NCBI GenBank assembly: GCA_947629675.1
Contig: CANREM010000016.1
Location: forward strand, 1 to 36,559
From: an uncultured Clostridia bacterium
GTDB taxonomy: Bacteria; Bacillota; Clostridia; Christensenellales; Borkfalkiaceae
Direction of reading: 5' to 3'
Length of the DNA: 36,559 bases
In this document: piece after piece, positions 6,933 to 16,401 of the stretch
Position numbering within the stretch: position 1 is the first letter of the stretch
How the letters are laid out: each line of letters begins with the position of its first letter
Made by a program: the position numbers and the translations under genes
Notes under the pieces: model-generated
What the model saw: the letters and a program-made list of their open reading frames with translations, nothing else
The model's database searches: none
Told to the model about the DNA's origin: nothing

Positions 6933-7435
6933 ACTTTATTTTGTGCCAGACTCGACTTGATATCGATGACGCGCTGATTGGAGGAGCCGCGGAACTTGAG
7001 GCGGATATCCTTCAGCTCCTCAACAAAGGGCCCATCGACGAGGACGTCGAGAGTAGAGATAAGCTCGGCTGTCTCCCTGCAGCGGGCTTGTTGCTCCTTG
7101 ATGCTCCCCTCCTCATAGGTATAGCCCGTATAACACCAGACGGTCTTGCCCGGAAGGCGGCTTTTGAGTTCCTTCAAAAAGGGAAGAAGTCCCGCTTGAT
7201 TTTCAGGTTCGAAGGGATCCCCGCCGAGGAGGGAAAGCCCCGCGATATAGTCGGGAGAGAGTGCTTCGAAGATCTCCTCTTTCAGAGCCTCGTCAAAAGG
7301 TCTCCCGTAGGAAAAATCCCATGCGACCTCGTTAAAGCAGTGCTTGCAATGCCTTCTGCAACCCGAAACGAAGAGGGACACACGAACTCCCTCTCCGTTT
7401 GCAATATCCGTCTTTTTTACTTCGGCAATGTTCAT
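6914..7435 (-). CDS. nrdG: Anaerobic ribonucleotide reductase activating protein
   Basis: A 173-residue radical SAM activase that installs the glycyl radical on NrdD. The iron-sulfur motif CxxxCxxC is at C26, C30 and C33 (GCRRHCKHC). A glycine-rich LLGGDPFEPEN follows, as expected for SAM binding. Length is normal. It begins 12 nt after the nrdD stop codon with only a weak AAGAAAAG ribosome site, so translation is probably coupled to nrdD and the two are one transcript. The last codons and the stop overlap the 23-bp palindrome at 6910-6932. Confidence 0.95.
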   Translation of the reverse strand: MNIAEVKKTDIANGEGVRVSLFVSGCRRHCKHCFNEVAWDFSYGRPFDEALKEEIFEALSPDYIAGLSLLGGDPFEPENQAGLLPFLKELKSRLPGKTVWCYTGYTYEEGSIKEQQARCRETAELISTLDVLVDGPFVEELKDIRLKFRGSSNQRVIDIKSSLAQNKVVLYLT

Positions 7436-7447
7436 AGCTGTCTTTTC

Positions 7448-9616
7448 TTATAGATGCAGCACTCTGTCGCGGATCTCCTGCGTGCGCCCCTGGTTCCAAT
7501 ACTGTGTGCCGATGTAGCCGCAGGTACGGCGGGCGACGTTCATCTTGTTCTGGTCGCGGTTGTGGCAGTGCGGACACTCCCAGAGGAGCTTCCCGTCCTC
7601 CTCCACGATCTTGATCTCCCCGTCGTAGCCGCAGACCTGACAGAAGTCGCTCTTGGTGTTGAGTTCGGCGTACATGATGTTCTCATAGATATATTGCATG
7701 ACGGCAAGCACCGCGGGGATGTTGTCCTGCATGTTGGGCACTTCGACATAGGAGATCGCGCCGCCCGGGGAGAGCTGCTGGAACTCGCTCTCGAACTTGA
7801 GCTTGGTGAATGCGTCGATCTTCTCGGTGACGTGGACGTGGTAGCTGTTGGTGATATAGCTCTTGTCGGTGACGCCGGGGATGATGCCGAACCGCTTCTG
7901 CAGGCATTTCGCGAATTTATAGGTGGTACTCTCGAGCGGGGTGCCGTAGAGGGAGAAGTCGATGTTGTGCCTTGCCTTCCACTCCTTGCACTTGTCGTTC
8001 ATGTGCTGCATGACGGAGAGAGCGAAGGGCTTCGCGCTCTCGTCGGTGTGCGATTTGCCCGTCATATACTTGACGCACTCATACAGCCCCGCATAGCCGA
8101 GGGAGATGGTCGAATAGCCGCCGTAGAGGAGCTTGTCGATGGGTTCCCCCTTCTTGAGGCGGGCGAGCGCGCCGTACTGCCAGAGGATGGGCGCGGCGTC
8201 GGAGAGCGTGCCCTTCAGCCTGTTGTGGCGGTAAAGGAGGGCGCGGTAGCAGATGTCGAGCCGTTCGTCGAAGATCTTCCAGAACTCATCCATGTCTCCC
8301 TTCGAGGAGAGCGCGACGTCGACGAGGTTGATGGTGACTACCCCTTGGTTGAATCTTCCGTAGTACTTCGGCTTGCCGTTTTCATCGAGATAGGGCGTCA
8401 AAAAGCTGCGGCAACCCATGCATGTGTAGCAGTGCCCCTCGCCCTTTTTGTCCACCTTGAACTCGAGCATCTTCTTCTCGGAGATGTAGTCGGGCACCAT
8501 GCGCTTCGCGGTACACTTTGCGGCCAGCTCCGTGAGATACCAATATTTGCTACCCTCGCGGACATTGTCCTCTTCCAAGACATAGATGAGCTTGGGGAAG
8601 GCGGGCGTGACCCATACTCCCGTCTCGTTCTTCACCCCCTGGATCCGCTGGTTGAGCGTCTCCTCGATGATCATGGCGAGGTCGTCGCGCTCCCGCTCGC
8701 TCCTCGCTTCGCCGAGATACATAAAGACTGTCACAAAGGGAGCCTGTCCGTTCGTCGTGAGCAAAGTGACGACCTGATACTGAATGGTCTGGATGCCCTT
8801 TCTGATCTCCTCGCGAAGGCGTTTTTCGGTGATCTTGTCCACCGTCTCCTGCATGACGGCGACGTCCTTTAGTTCCTCGACGACCTCTGCGCGGATCTTC
8901 TGGCGGCTGATGTCTACAAAGGGCGCGAGATGGGTGAGCGAAATGGACTGTCCGCCGTATTGGTTGGATGCGACCTGCGCGATGATCTGCGTGGCAATGT
9001 TGCACGCCGTGGAGAAGGAGTGCGGTTTCTCGATGAAGGTGCCCGAGATCACGGTGCCGTTCTGCAGCATATCCTCGAGGTTGACGAGGTCGCAGTTGTG
9101 CATGTGCTGGGCAAAATAGTCCATGTCATGGAAATGGATGAGACCCTGATCGTGTGCCTCGACGATGTCGCGGGGGAGAAGGATGCGGCGGGTGAGATCC
9201 TTGGAGACTTCCCCCGCCATATAGTCGCGCTGGACGGAGTTGACGGTGGGATTCTTGTTGGAATTCTCCTGCTTAACTTCCTCGTTGTTACATTCGATGA
9301 GGGTGAGGATCTGGTCGTCGATGGTGTTCTTCTTGCGGGCAAGGGCGCGCGAATAGCGATAGGTGATGTACTTTCTCGCGACGGCAAACGCCTTCTGATC
9401 CATGATCTGGTTTTCAACGTAATCCTGGATCTCCTCGACGTTCACGGCCCTGTTGAGGTCGCCCGCAAGCCCTGCGACGCGGTCTGCGATGAGTTCGATC
9501 TGTTCCTCCGAGAGGCGGTTCCCCTCGCTCACTTCGCTGTTGGCCTTGCGGACAGCATTGATTATTTTCTGAAGGTCGAAGGCGACTTCCGCCCCGTTCC
9601 TCTTGATGATCTTCAT
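7448..9616 (-). CDS. nrdD: Anaerobic ribonucleoside-triphosphate reductase (class III)
   Basis: A 722-residue glycyl-radical enzyme that reduces ribonucleoside triphosphates to deoxyribonucleotides without oxygen. It shows an N-terminal ATP-cone (IKRNGAEVAFD), the catalytic-barrel cysteines such as CMGC, a C-terminal zinc site of two CxxC pairs (CQVCGYDG and CPHC), and the glycyl-radical loop RRTCGYIG with the radical Gly near residue 700. The ATG at 9616 is chosen over an upstream ATG at 9658 because AAGGAG sits 7 nt before it and the protein then begins with the ATP-cone. A consensus promoter and two NrdR boxes lie upstream, so NrdR should repress it when deoxynucleotides are plentiful. With nrdG it forms a two-gene operon. 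Confidence 0.96.
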   Translation of the reverse strand: MKIIKRNGAEVAFDLQKIINAVRKANSEVSEGNRLSEEQIELIADRVAGLAGDLNRAVNVEEIQDYVENQIMDQKAFAVARKYITYRYSRALARKKNTIDDQILTLIECNNEEVKQENSNKNPTVNSVQRDYMAGEVSKDLTRRILLPRDIVEAHDQGLIHFHDMDYFAQHMHNCDLVNLEDMLQNGTVISGTFIEKPHSFSTACNIATQIIAQVASNQYGGQSISLTHLAPFVDISRQKIRAEVVEELKDVAVMQETVDKITEKRLREEIRKGIQTIQYQVVTLLTTNGQAPFVTVFMYLGEARSERERDDLAMIIEETLNQRIQGVKNETGVWVTPAFPKLIYVLEEDNVREGSKYWYLTELAAKCTAKRMVPDYISEKKMLEFKVDKKGEGHCYTCMGCRSFLTPYLDENGKPKYYGRFNQGVVTINLVDVALSSKGDMDEFWKIFDERLDICYRALLYRHNRLKGTLSDAAPILWQYGALARLKKGEPIDKLLYGGYSTISLGYAGLYECVKYMTGKSHTDESAKPFALSVMQHMNDKCKEWKARHNIDFSLYGTPLESTTYKFAKCLQKRFGIIPGVTDKSYITNSYHVHVTEKIDAFTKLKFESEFQQLSPGGAISYVEVPNMQDNIPAVLAVMQYIYENIMYAELNTKSDFCQVCGYDGEIKIVEEDGKLLWECPHCHNRDQNKMNVARRTCGYIGTQYWNQGRTQEIRDRVLHL

Positions 9617-9705
9617 ATCGATGCTCCTTGGTTGGTATTTCCCCCTTTTCTTTCCCAAAACGTTTGGGGTGAGAAAAAGCGTCCCCCAAAAAAGGGAACG
9701 CTCCC

Positions 9706-9734
9706 ATTATACATCGCCGCAATTCCCTTGTCAA
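9706..9734 (-). promoter_or_regulatory. Consensus sigma-A promoter of nrdDG
   Basis: On the minus strand TTGACA (9729-9734) and TATAAT (9706-9711) are separated by 17 nt, a perfect consensus. The 5' leader to the ATG at 9616 is about 85 nt. Confidence 0.92.
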
Positions 9735-9741
9735 GGGAATT

Positions 9742-9790
9742 CCACTATATTTTGGTAAAAAATTTTCCGCCAACCACTATATCTTGTGGT
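9742..9790 (-). promoter_or_regulatory. Two NrdR boxes upstream of nrdDG
   Basis: ACCACTATATCTTGTGGT (9773-9790) closely fits the NrdR-box consensus (ACACwATATcTwGTGT). A weaker second box, CCACTATATTTTGG, lies at 9742-9755. Their starts are 32 bp apart, three helical turns, the usual arrangement for this cooperative regulator. Both are just upstream of the -35 box rather than over it. Confidence 0.85.
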
Positions 9791-9866
9791 CATGCGGAAT
9801 TTTAGCGATTTTTGCGGTGTGAAACGAAAGGCGCAAAAGTTACACGGCGCATTGTTCACTTATCGC

Positions 9867-10790
9867 TCAAAATTTCGTCACGGTGAGACGGCTGATAAGT
9901 TCGTCATATTTCTCCTTCGTGAAGGAAACTTTCTGCGTCGTGACGGCCGCGGTCCCCGCCGCAACGCCTGCGCGAAGCACCTCGGGAAGGCTTGCCCCCT
10001 CCTGCATTTTGACGGCAGCTGCGGCGACCATGCCGTCACCTGCGCCCACGCTCGAAGCGACCTCGATGTTATCGCTCTTGCAATAGTACCGTTCCTTTCC
10101 GGAGGCGAGGACGGCACCGTCCCGCCCGAGGGAGAGAAGGACCGCCTTTGCCCCGCGGTGCTGAAGTTCTTCGCAGGCCTCAATGAGATCCTCACGCGTT
10201 TTGAGTTCGCGGTGCAGGGAGCGTTCAAGTTCCTCGCGGTTGGGCTTTATGAGATCCACGCCCGCCTCGAGGGCTGCAAACAACCTCCCCCCTTCGGTAT
10301 CCGCGATGCGCAGAGATTTCTTATCCACCGCCTTCATGATCTCGCGGTAGAAGGAGACGTCTACGCCGCGGGGAAGCCCTCCCGAGACGATGGTGACGTC
10401 CGCCTCTTTCGAGAGGGTGCGCACTTTATCGACAAGATGCACGAGTTTTTCGGTTTTTACCGCTTCGCCCACGTCGTTGATCTCGGTGAGCATACAGCGG
10501 GAAAGGTCGATAACTTTATAGTTCTCGCGGACGCATCCCTCGTTCCAGATAAATTCGCAACGCACTCCTTCGCCGAGAAGTTCCCTTTCGAAATGCGCGC
10601 CGTTGTCCTTATAGAGAAAACCCGTAATTACGGCGTCGTGGCCGAGGCGGCGGACGCCGATCGCGACGTTGATCGCCTTTCCCGTATAGGTGCGCATCTT
10701 TTTTTGGACGACATTCATTTTGCCGACAAGGAGCGGGTCCACTTCCAAAGTGATATCGACGCTCGGGCTCATGCAGACTGTTAAGATCAT
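9867..10790 (-). CDS. PfkB-family sugar-phosphate kinase, 1-phosphofructokinase type
   Basis: A 307-residue ribokinase-fold kinase. It begins MILTVCMSPSVDITLEVD, has TGKAINVA at 36-43 (the GGKGxNVA sugar-binding region of 1-phosphofructokinase and tagatose-6-phosphate kinase), and ends with the anion-hole and base motif GAGD at 249-252. The first Gly of GGKG is replaced by Thr. Likely reaction: ATP-dependent phosphorylation of fructose-1-phosphate or tagatose-6-phosphate to the bisphosphate. It begins 7 nt after the pfkA stop codon with GAGG before the ATG, so the two are one operon feeding glycolysis. No PTS genes lie nearby, so the substrate is uncertain. Confidence 0.85.
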   Translation of the reverse strand: MILTVCMSPSVDITLEVDPLLVGKMNVVQKKMRTYTGKAINVAIGVRRLGHDAVITGFLYKDNGAHFERELLGEGVRCEFIWNEGCVRENYKVIDLSRCMLTEINDVGEAVKTEKLVHLVDKVRTLSKEADVTIVSGGLPRGVDVSFYREIMKAVDKKSLRIADTEGGRLFAALEAGVDLIKPNREELERSLHRELKTREDLIEACEELQHRGAKAVLLSLGRDGAVLASGKERYYCKSDNIEVASSVGAGDGMVAAAAVKMQEGASLPEVLRAGVAAGTAAVTTQKVSFTKEKYDELISRLTVTKF

Positions 10791-10797
10791 AGCATCC

Positions 10798-11760
10798 TCA
10801 CATCGTGATCATTTGCAGGGTGTTGTAGAGTGTTGTATCGAACGTCTTTTTCATGGATACCGCTTCGATGATGTCCATGTCGACGATCTCGTTCTTGCGG
10901 ATCCCGATGACGCGGTTGCCGACGCCGCTTCCAAGTAGTTCCACGGCGCGGACGCCGAGGCGGGCACCGAGGACGCGGTCTGCCATCGTGGGCGTTCCGC
11001 CGCGCTGGATGTGGCCGATACAGGTCGAACGGATGTCGTACGGGACGAATTCCTTGAGCTTCTTTGCAAATTCCTCTCCCGACATGCATCCTTCCGCGAC
11101 GATGACGGTATTGACGAATTTGCCGAGCTTTCGGGTGGTTTCGATGCGGGAGGCGATCTCCTTGATATCATACGGCTTTTCGGGAAGGACGACGGCGTCC
11201 GCCCCCGTTGCGATGCCCGCATACAGGGCGATGTCGCCGCAACGGCGGCCCATCACTTCGACGACGCAGACGCGCTCATGCGACAGCATGGTGTCCTGCA
11301 GATTGCCGATGGCATTGATGCAGGTGTTGACCGCAGAATCGAATCCGAGCGTAAAATCGGTATATTCGAGATCGTTGTCGATGGTGCCGGGAATGCCGAC
11401 GGTGAGGATGCCGAACTCCTCCGTGAGGCACTTCGCCCCGTGGAAGGAACCGTCGCCGCCGATGACGACAAGCCCCTCGATACCGTATTTCCTGAGCGTT
11501 GCGACCGCCTTTTCCCTGCCCTCTTTTTCGAGCATTTCAAGGCAGCGGGCGGTGCGGAGGATCGTGCCCCCGCGCGCGGAGATCCCCGAGACGCTCATCT
11601 CGTCCATTTTGATGACGTCGTCCTCGATGAGGCCCGCATAGCCGCGGCGGACGCCATAGACTTCTATGCCCGAATTTATCGCAGATCTCACGACGGCGCG
11701 GATGGCCGCATTCATGCCGGGCGCGTCCCCGCCGCTCGTCAAAAGTCCGATACGCTTCAT
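10798..11760 (-). CDS. pfkA: ATP-dependent 6-phosphofructokinase
   Basis: A 320-residue PfkA that converts fructose-6-phosphate and ATP to fructose-1,6-bisphosphate. Visible motifs: TSGGDAPGMNAAIRA at the N-terminus, VVIGGDGS (the Gly after GGD marks the ATP-using rather than pyrophosphate-using type), GIPGTIDNDL with the catalytic Asp, and MGRRCGDIAL. Length equals that of the bacterial enzyme. The ATG at 11760 has GGAGGA before it; an earlier in-frame ATG at 11781 lies within the untranslated leader. It has its own promoter after dnaE, the order dnaE-pfkA being common in Firmicutes. Confidence 0.96.
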   Translation of the reverse strand: MKRIGLLTSGGDAPGMNAAIRAVVRSAINSGIEVYGVRRGYAGLIEDDVIKMDEMSVSGISARGGTILRTARCLEMLEKEGREKAVATLRKYGIEGLVVIGGDGSFHGAKCLTEEFGILTVGIPGTIDNDLEYTDFTLGFDSAVNTCINAIGNLQDTMLSHERVCVVEVMGRRCGDIALYAGIATGADAVVLPEKPYDIKEIASRIETTRKLGKFVNTVIVAEGCMSGEEFAKKLKEFVPYDIRSTCIGHIQRGGTPTMADRVLGARLGVRAVELLGSGVGNRVIGIRKNEIVDMDIIEAVSMKKTFDTTLYNTLQMITM

Positions 11761-11803
11761 TATGTTCCTCCGAAATGTCATCTTAGTATGTTGCCGATTT
11801 ATG

Positions 11804-11832
11804 ATTATAGCAGGTTTTTTCGCAAAATGAAA
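11804..11832 (-). promoter_or_regulatory. Promoter of pfkA
   Basis: On the minus strand TATAAT (11804-11809) is preceded at 17 nt by the weak -35 box TTTCAT (11827-11832). Confidence 0.6.
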
Positions 11833-11868
11833 GAGAATTTTTGCTCTTTTCGTCCACTTTGCAAAATT

Positions 11869-14800
11869 TTATACAAATTTTATGCTTCTTTCGGGAAGAT
11901 GGATACGGATCTCCGCCATGAGGCCGCGGCTCCCGTCCACGTCAAATTCATACCGCTTGCCGCCGTGGAGGAGCTTTGCCCTCACCTTCCCGGGATAATC
12001 GGTGAGCGTCTCGACGATCTCGTCAAAGACGGTTTCGTTCACCTCTCTCGCATCCAGCCAAAGCACTCTGTCATGATCGGAAGCGGGAAGCGGCACGCTC
12101 TCCGCCTCGCCCGTGTATTCGGTGATGCTGTCGATGACGATGACGGGAAGTTTTTCGGGCGGGATGTCGATCTTTCCCGAGACGCGCACGACGGCGTCCT
12201 GCCGAAGGAAGGGCCGTGCCCTTTCGTACACGCGCGGGAAGGCGACGCATTCGATGCTGCCGTAGAGGTCCTCCACGGTGATAAAAGCCATGAATGCTCC
12301 CCCCTTGGTCGCGACCTTCTTGACGCTCGAGACAAGCCCGCCCATCGAGACGGCGTCGTCCTCCTTGATCTGATGATAGGTCCTGTCCCCCGTCTCCTCG
12401 TCCTCTTCGAAGTCGGCGAGGAATCCCGAATTGAAGTTGCAATCTTTGAATGCGTGCGCAAAGGCCGCGAAGGGATGTCCGCTGACATACACGCCGAGGA
12501 CAGACTTTTCCTTGGAGAGAAGGTCTGCGGTGTCCCATTCGGGTACATTCGGATACTCCGCCTTGGGTGCCTCCTCCGTGATGATATCGCCAAAGAGAGA
12601 GATCTGCGCACTGCTTTTCTGCTTGTCCATGCCCGCGATGCGGCGCATGAGTTCCTCGTAGACGGCATGATATTGGGAGCGGTGATAGCCCATGCTGTCG
12701 AACGCGCCGCCGAAGATGAGGCTCTCTACCATGCGCTTGTTGATGAATTTGGTACACCGCATGAGGAAGTCGGAGAAATCTTTGAACTTGCCGCCCCTCT
12801 CCCGCTCCTCGATGACGCTCTCCATGGCGGCAAGGCCGACGCCGCGGAGGGCGCACAGGCCGAAGCGGATACCGTTCCCCTGCACCGAGAAATACGCCTT
12901 GGATGCGTTGACGTCGGGCGGATAGACGGCGATGTTCTTCTCCTTCATATAGACGACGTATTTTGCGATCTCCTCGATCTTGCCGATACGGTTGTTGAGG
13001 ACGCCCGCCAAAAATTCCTTGGGATAATATTTCTTGAGGTATGCCGTCTGATAGGTGACGACGGCATATGCCGCCGCATGCGATTTGTTGAAGGCATAGG
13101 AGGCAAAGCTCTCCATCTGCGCGAACAGCTCTTTTGCAACGTCCTCGGGGATGCCCTTGGAGGCACAGCCCGTGATGTTCCCCCCCTTGTCGATGTCGCC
13201 GTGGATGAACTTGTCCTTCTGCGCCATGAGTTCGGAGAGGTGCTTCTTCGCCATCGCGCGACGCACGAGATCTGCCTGTCCGAGGGAGTAGCCCGCGAGA
13301 TTCTGGAAGATCTGCATGACCTGTTCCTGATAGATGATGACGCCGTACGTCTTTTCGAGGATGGGCCGAAGGAGGGGCGTGAGATATTTGATGTGTTTGG
13401 GGTCCTCCCTGTTTTTGAGGTAAGCAGGGATGAAGTCCATGGGTCCCGGGCGGTAGAGGGAGATGCCTGCGATGAGGTCCTCGAGGCAGGTGGGCTGGAG
13501 CTGTTTCATGAACCTCTTCATCCCCCCTTGTTCAAGCTGGAACACGGCGTCGGTGTCCCCCTCCGCGATGAGTTCGTATGCCTTGGGGTCGTCGCAATTC
13601 TGTCCGAACTCGATGCGCCGCCCCGTATCTTCGTAGATATAGTCGCACGCCTTCTTGATATCGGTGAGGGTCGCAAGGGCCAGAAAGTCCATCTTGAGCA
13701 TGCCGATGGACTCGACTTCCTTCATGTCGAACTGCGTGGTGATGTCCTCGCCGTTCCTTGAGAGCGGGACGTTGTCGGCGATCTTCTTTCTGCAGATGAC
13801 GACGCCCGCGGCGTGCATGGATGTATTGCGCGGCATGCCCTCGAGCTTGAGGCCCATGTCGATGACCTGGCGCAGAAGTTCGTCCGAATTATAGATCTCG
13901 ATGAACTCGGAGTTGCGCTTTGCCTCCGTCTCGTTGAGCTTTTTTACCGCCTCGTCATACTTTCCTTTAAGGTCGGCGATGCGCGCCTCGTCGTCGGGTG
14001 TCCCGCTTGCGGCCTCCGAAGCCGCCTTCTTCGCCTTCTCCGCCTTGGAGCGCAACTCTTCGAGGTCGAGGCCCAAAAGTTCGCGGATGGAGGATTTCCC
14101 GTCCATGACTTTGGTCACACGGTTGACTTCGGAGTAAGGAACACGCATGACGCGGCCGACATCCTTGATGACCGCGCGCGATTTGAGGGTACCGAAGGTG
14201 ACGATCTGCGCCACGTTTTCGGGATGATAGCGTTTGCGCACATATTCGATGGTCTCCACCCTCCTCTCGGTGCAAAAGTCTACGTCGAAGTCGGGCATGG
14301 AGACGCGGTCGGGATTCAAGAAACGTTCGAAGAGAAGGTCGTAGCGGAGCGGGTCCACGCTCGTGATGCCGATGGCGTAGGCGACGATGCTCCCCACGCC
14401 CGAACCTCTTCCCGGGCCGACGGGGATGTCGTGCAGACGCGACCAGTTGATATAGTCCCAGACGATGAGGAAGTAATCGGCAAAGCCCATCTTGATGATG
14501 ATGTCAAGCTCGTATTCCGCCCGCTGTCTGATCTCGTCCGTGATGACATCGTACCGCTTGGGAAGCCCCTCCCATGTGAGGCGGGTGAGATATTCGGGCG
14601 AGGGCGTGCCGTCGTCTGCCGTATAGAGCGGGATGAGGGACTTATCGTAGACGGGGTTTCCGTCCTCTTTGAGGTTGAAGGGCGTGTCGGTGTCCGAGAC
14701 TTTATTTGCGATGACCCGCGTGTTGGAGATGGCTTCGGGGTAATCTTTGAAGATGGCCGCCATCTCGTCCCCCGACTTCATGTAGAACTCGTGCGTCTGC

Positions 14801-15498
14801 ATCTTCATTCGGGTGGGATCGTCGAGGGTGCGCTTCGTCTGGATACACATCAGGACGTCTTGCATCTCCCAATCCTCTTTGTTGAGATAATGCACATCGT
14901 TCGTGGCGACGATCTGCGCGCCGATCTCGCGGGCAAGGCGGACAAGGTCGGGAAGGATCTGCCGCTGTTCGGGAATGCCGTGGTCCTGAACTTCGATGTA
15001 GAAATCTTCCCCGAAGAGGCTCTGAAGGTAGAGGGCGAACTCCTTCGCCTTCTCATATTCCCCCGCCATGAGATAGCGCGGGATGCGCCCCGCAAGGCAT
15101 GCGGAGAGGCAGATGACCCCATCGGTGTGCTGCTTCAAGACGGTGTAGTCGATGCGCGGGCGGTAATAATAGCCGTCCACGAAGGCAAGGCTGTCGAGCT
15201 GGACGAGGTTGATATAACCCGCCTTGTTTTTGGCGAGAAGGATGAGGTGGTCGGCATGTTGGTCGATGTGCTTTTTGTAGTCGTCTACGACGTAAAATTC
15301 GCACCCGATGATCGCCTTGATCTTATTCTTCTTGCACTTCTCGGCAAATTTCAGGGAAGAATACATGTTCCCGTGGTCGGTGACGGCGACGGTGTCGATG
15401 CCGTTTTTTACGCAATGGCGCACGAGATCGTCCACCTTGACCGCACCGTCGAGGAGGCTGTATTCGGTATGTAGATGTAAATGCACAAAATCTGTCAT
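11869..15498 (-). CDS. dnaE: DNA polymerase III alpha subunit, DnaE type
   Basis: A 1209-residue replicative polymerase of the C family. It begins with a PHP domain (FVHLHLHTEYSLLDGA, later VTDHGNMYS). The catalytic aspartates are in PDFDVDF at residues 402-408. After the polymerase core come a helix-hairpin-helix region and a C-terminal OB fold, as in DnaE1. It lacks the inserted 3'-5' exonuclease of PolC, which in Firmicutes is a separate second polymerase and is not in this window. Its ATG overlaps the whiA stop by 4 nt (ATGA), so it is translated from the murB-php-whiA transcript. Confidence 0.96.
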   Translation of the reverse strand: MTDFVHLHLHTEYSLLDGAVKVDDLVRHCVKNGIDTVAVTDHGNMYSSLKFAEKCKKNKIKAIIGCEFYVVDDYKKHIDQHADHLILLAKNKAGYINLVQLDSLAFVDGYYYRPRIDYTVLKQHTDGVICLSACLAGRIPRYLMAGEYEKAKEFALYLQSLFGEDFYIEVQDHGIPEQRQILPDLVRLAREIGAQIVATNDVHYLNKEDWEMQDVLMCIQTKRTLDDPTRMKMQTHEFYMKSGDEMAAIFKDYPEAISNTRVIANKVSDTDTPFNLKEDGNPVYDKSLIPLYTADDGTPSPEYLTRLTWEGLPKRYDVITDEIRQRAEYELDIIIKMGFADYFLIVWDYINWSRLHDIPVGPGRGSGVGSIVAYAIGITSVDPLRYDLLFERFLNPDRVSMPDFDVDFCTERRVETIEYVRKRYHPENVAQIVTFGTLKSRAVIKDVGRVMRVPYSEVNRVTKVMDGKSSIRELLGLDLEELRSKAEKAKKAASEAASGTPDDEARIADLKGKYDEAVKKLNETEAKRNSEFIEIYNSDELLRQVIDMGLKLEGMPRNTSMHAAGVVICRKKIADNVPLSRNGEDITTQFDMKEVESIGMLKMDFLALATLTDIKKACDYIYEDTGRRIEFGQNCDDPKAYELIAEGDTDAVFQLEQGGMKRFMKQLQPTCLEDLIAGISLYRPGPMDFIPAYLKNREDPKHIKYLTPLLRPILEKTYGVIIYQEQVMQIFQNLAGYSLGQADLVRRAMAKKHLSELMAQKDKFIHGDIDKGGNITGCASKGIPEDVAKELFAQMESFASYAFNKSHAAAYAVVTYQTAYLKKYYPKEFLAGVLNNRIGKIEEIAKYVVYMKEKNIAVYPPDVNASKAYFSVQGNGIRFGLCALRGVGLAAMESVIEERERGGKFKDFSDFLMRCTKFINKRMVESLIFGGAFDSMGYHRSQYHAVYEELMRRIAGMDKQKSSAQISLFGDIITEEAPKAEYPNVPEWDTADLLSKEKSVLGVYVSGHPFAAFAHAFKDCNFNSGFLADFEEDEETGDRTYHQIKEDDAVSMGGLVSSVKKVATKGGAFMAFITVEDLYGSIECVAFPRVYERARPFLRQDAVVRVSGKIDIPPEKLPVIVIDSITEYTGEAESVPLPASDHDRVLWLDAREVNETVFDEIVETLTDYPGKVRAKLLHGGKRYEFDVDGSRGLMAEIRIHLPERSIKFV

Positions 15499-16388
15499 AG
15501 TGTTTCCGTATAGAGTTTCATAAGTTTGCGGATGCGGTGATTAAGACAGCTCTTCGTGACGCATAGCTTTTCCGCAAGCTCCGCAAGGGAGAGGGTGGGA
15601 TATTCGAGCCTCGCCTCCAAGGTATCTGCAAGGGTCTTGTCGAGTGCGGGCAGAAGCCTCTTCCCCTTGAGACGGGTGAATGCGACGAACTGTTTTGCAC
15701 TTGCCGTGGCGGCGCGGTCCGCATTGCCAGAAAGACAGTTGAGGACGCGGTTCTCCTGATTGCTCTCCTCCCGTTCGGCGGAGACGCTCTCGAGCGTTCC
15801 GAGTGCCCCCTCCGCCCCGATGACTGAAAGAAGATCCGCGATCGCCTCCCGCGACTTGAAGTAGACGACGAACTTTTCTCCGCGCATGAGGATGCTTCCG
15901 ACGAGCTGGAGGGAGGAAAGGATGTCGCACATCTCCTCCGCATCCTCCTTGCTCTTAAGGAGAAATTCGAGGTGATAGCCCGTCTTTTTTCCGTCAGTCG
16001 GAAGGGTGCAGCTCCCGCTCCCCAAATACGCGCCCCGCACATAGTATGCGTTGCAATCGCCGCATTTGTGGGGCGAAGCGATCTCCGCCGCGAACTCCGA
16101 GGCACACTCCCCGCGGTAGAGGAAGGTGAGCTTGTCCCGCCCGTGCTTGGGATCGCGCACTGCCCCCGCGACCGTCATGGGAACGGCAAAGAGCTTTTCC
16201 ACAATGCCGAGCATGTATTTTGCGGCGCGCTCGTTCTCGCTCGTAAAGGAAAAGCCGCTTCTCTCCCCCTTGTCCAAAGAGATATTGCCGCTCGTATGCA
16301 AAAATCCCTTCAGAAGGGAGAGCATACAGCATCTTTTGGGGGGGAGATCCTTCACGATCTCCCGTTTGATCTCGCCCGAAAAGTTCAC
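15495..16388 (-). CDS. whiA: WhiA DNA-binding protein
   Basis: A 297-residue WhiA: an N-terminal region related to LAGLIDADG homing endonucleases (residues about 1-200, including GAYLGSGSCTLP) and a C-terminal helix-turn-helix (LSLAELAEKLCVTKSCLNHRIRKL). In Firmicutes it affects cell division and chromosome segregation; in actinomycetes it is a sporulation regulator. The start is GTG at 16388, chosen because GGAGGG lies 6 nt before it and the family begins with a short FSGEIKRE-type helix. In many Firmicutes rapZ and yvcK lie just upstream; here a PHP gene and murB do. It overlaps dnaE by 4 nt. Confidence 0.93.
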   Translation of the reverse strand: MNFSGEIKREIVKDLPPKRCCMLSLLKGFLHTSGNISLDKGERSGFSFTSENERAAKYMLGIVEKLFAVPMTVAGAVRDPKHGRDKLTFLYRGECASEFAAEIASPHKCGDCNAYYVRGAYLGSGSCTLPTDGKKTGYHLEFLLKSKEDAEEMCDILSSLQLVGSILMRGEKFVVYFKSREAIADLLSVIGAEGALGTLESVSAEREESNQENRVLNCLSGNADRAATASAKQFVAFTRLKGKRLLPALDKTLADTLEARLEYPTLSLAELAEKLCVTKSCLNHRIRKLMKLYTETL

Positions 16389-16401
16389 CGCTTCCCTCCG
16401 C

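Noticed and set aside
8355-8375. TAGTACT in nrdD as a further palindrome copy
   Set aside because: The match stops at 8 of 12 in one arm and the codons are ordinary for KYYG.
7454-8872. A 472-codon open frame on the plus strand opposite nrdD
   Set aside because: It is antisense to a clear NrdD, with no ribosome site or recognisable domain; long antisense frames are usual in GC-rich genes.
9791-9866. Terminator after the pfkB-family gene
   Set aside because: Only imperfect stems without a T-run were found, so I do not call one.
11011-15474. Very long open frames (916 and 553 codons) on the plus strand opposite pfkA, dnaE
   Set aside because: They span several real genes in the mirror frame, are rich in His, Asp, Val and Arg as expected from antisense codons, and have no start signals.
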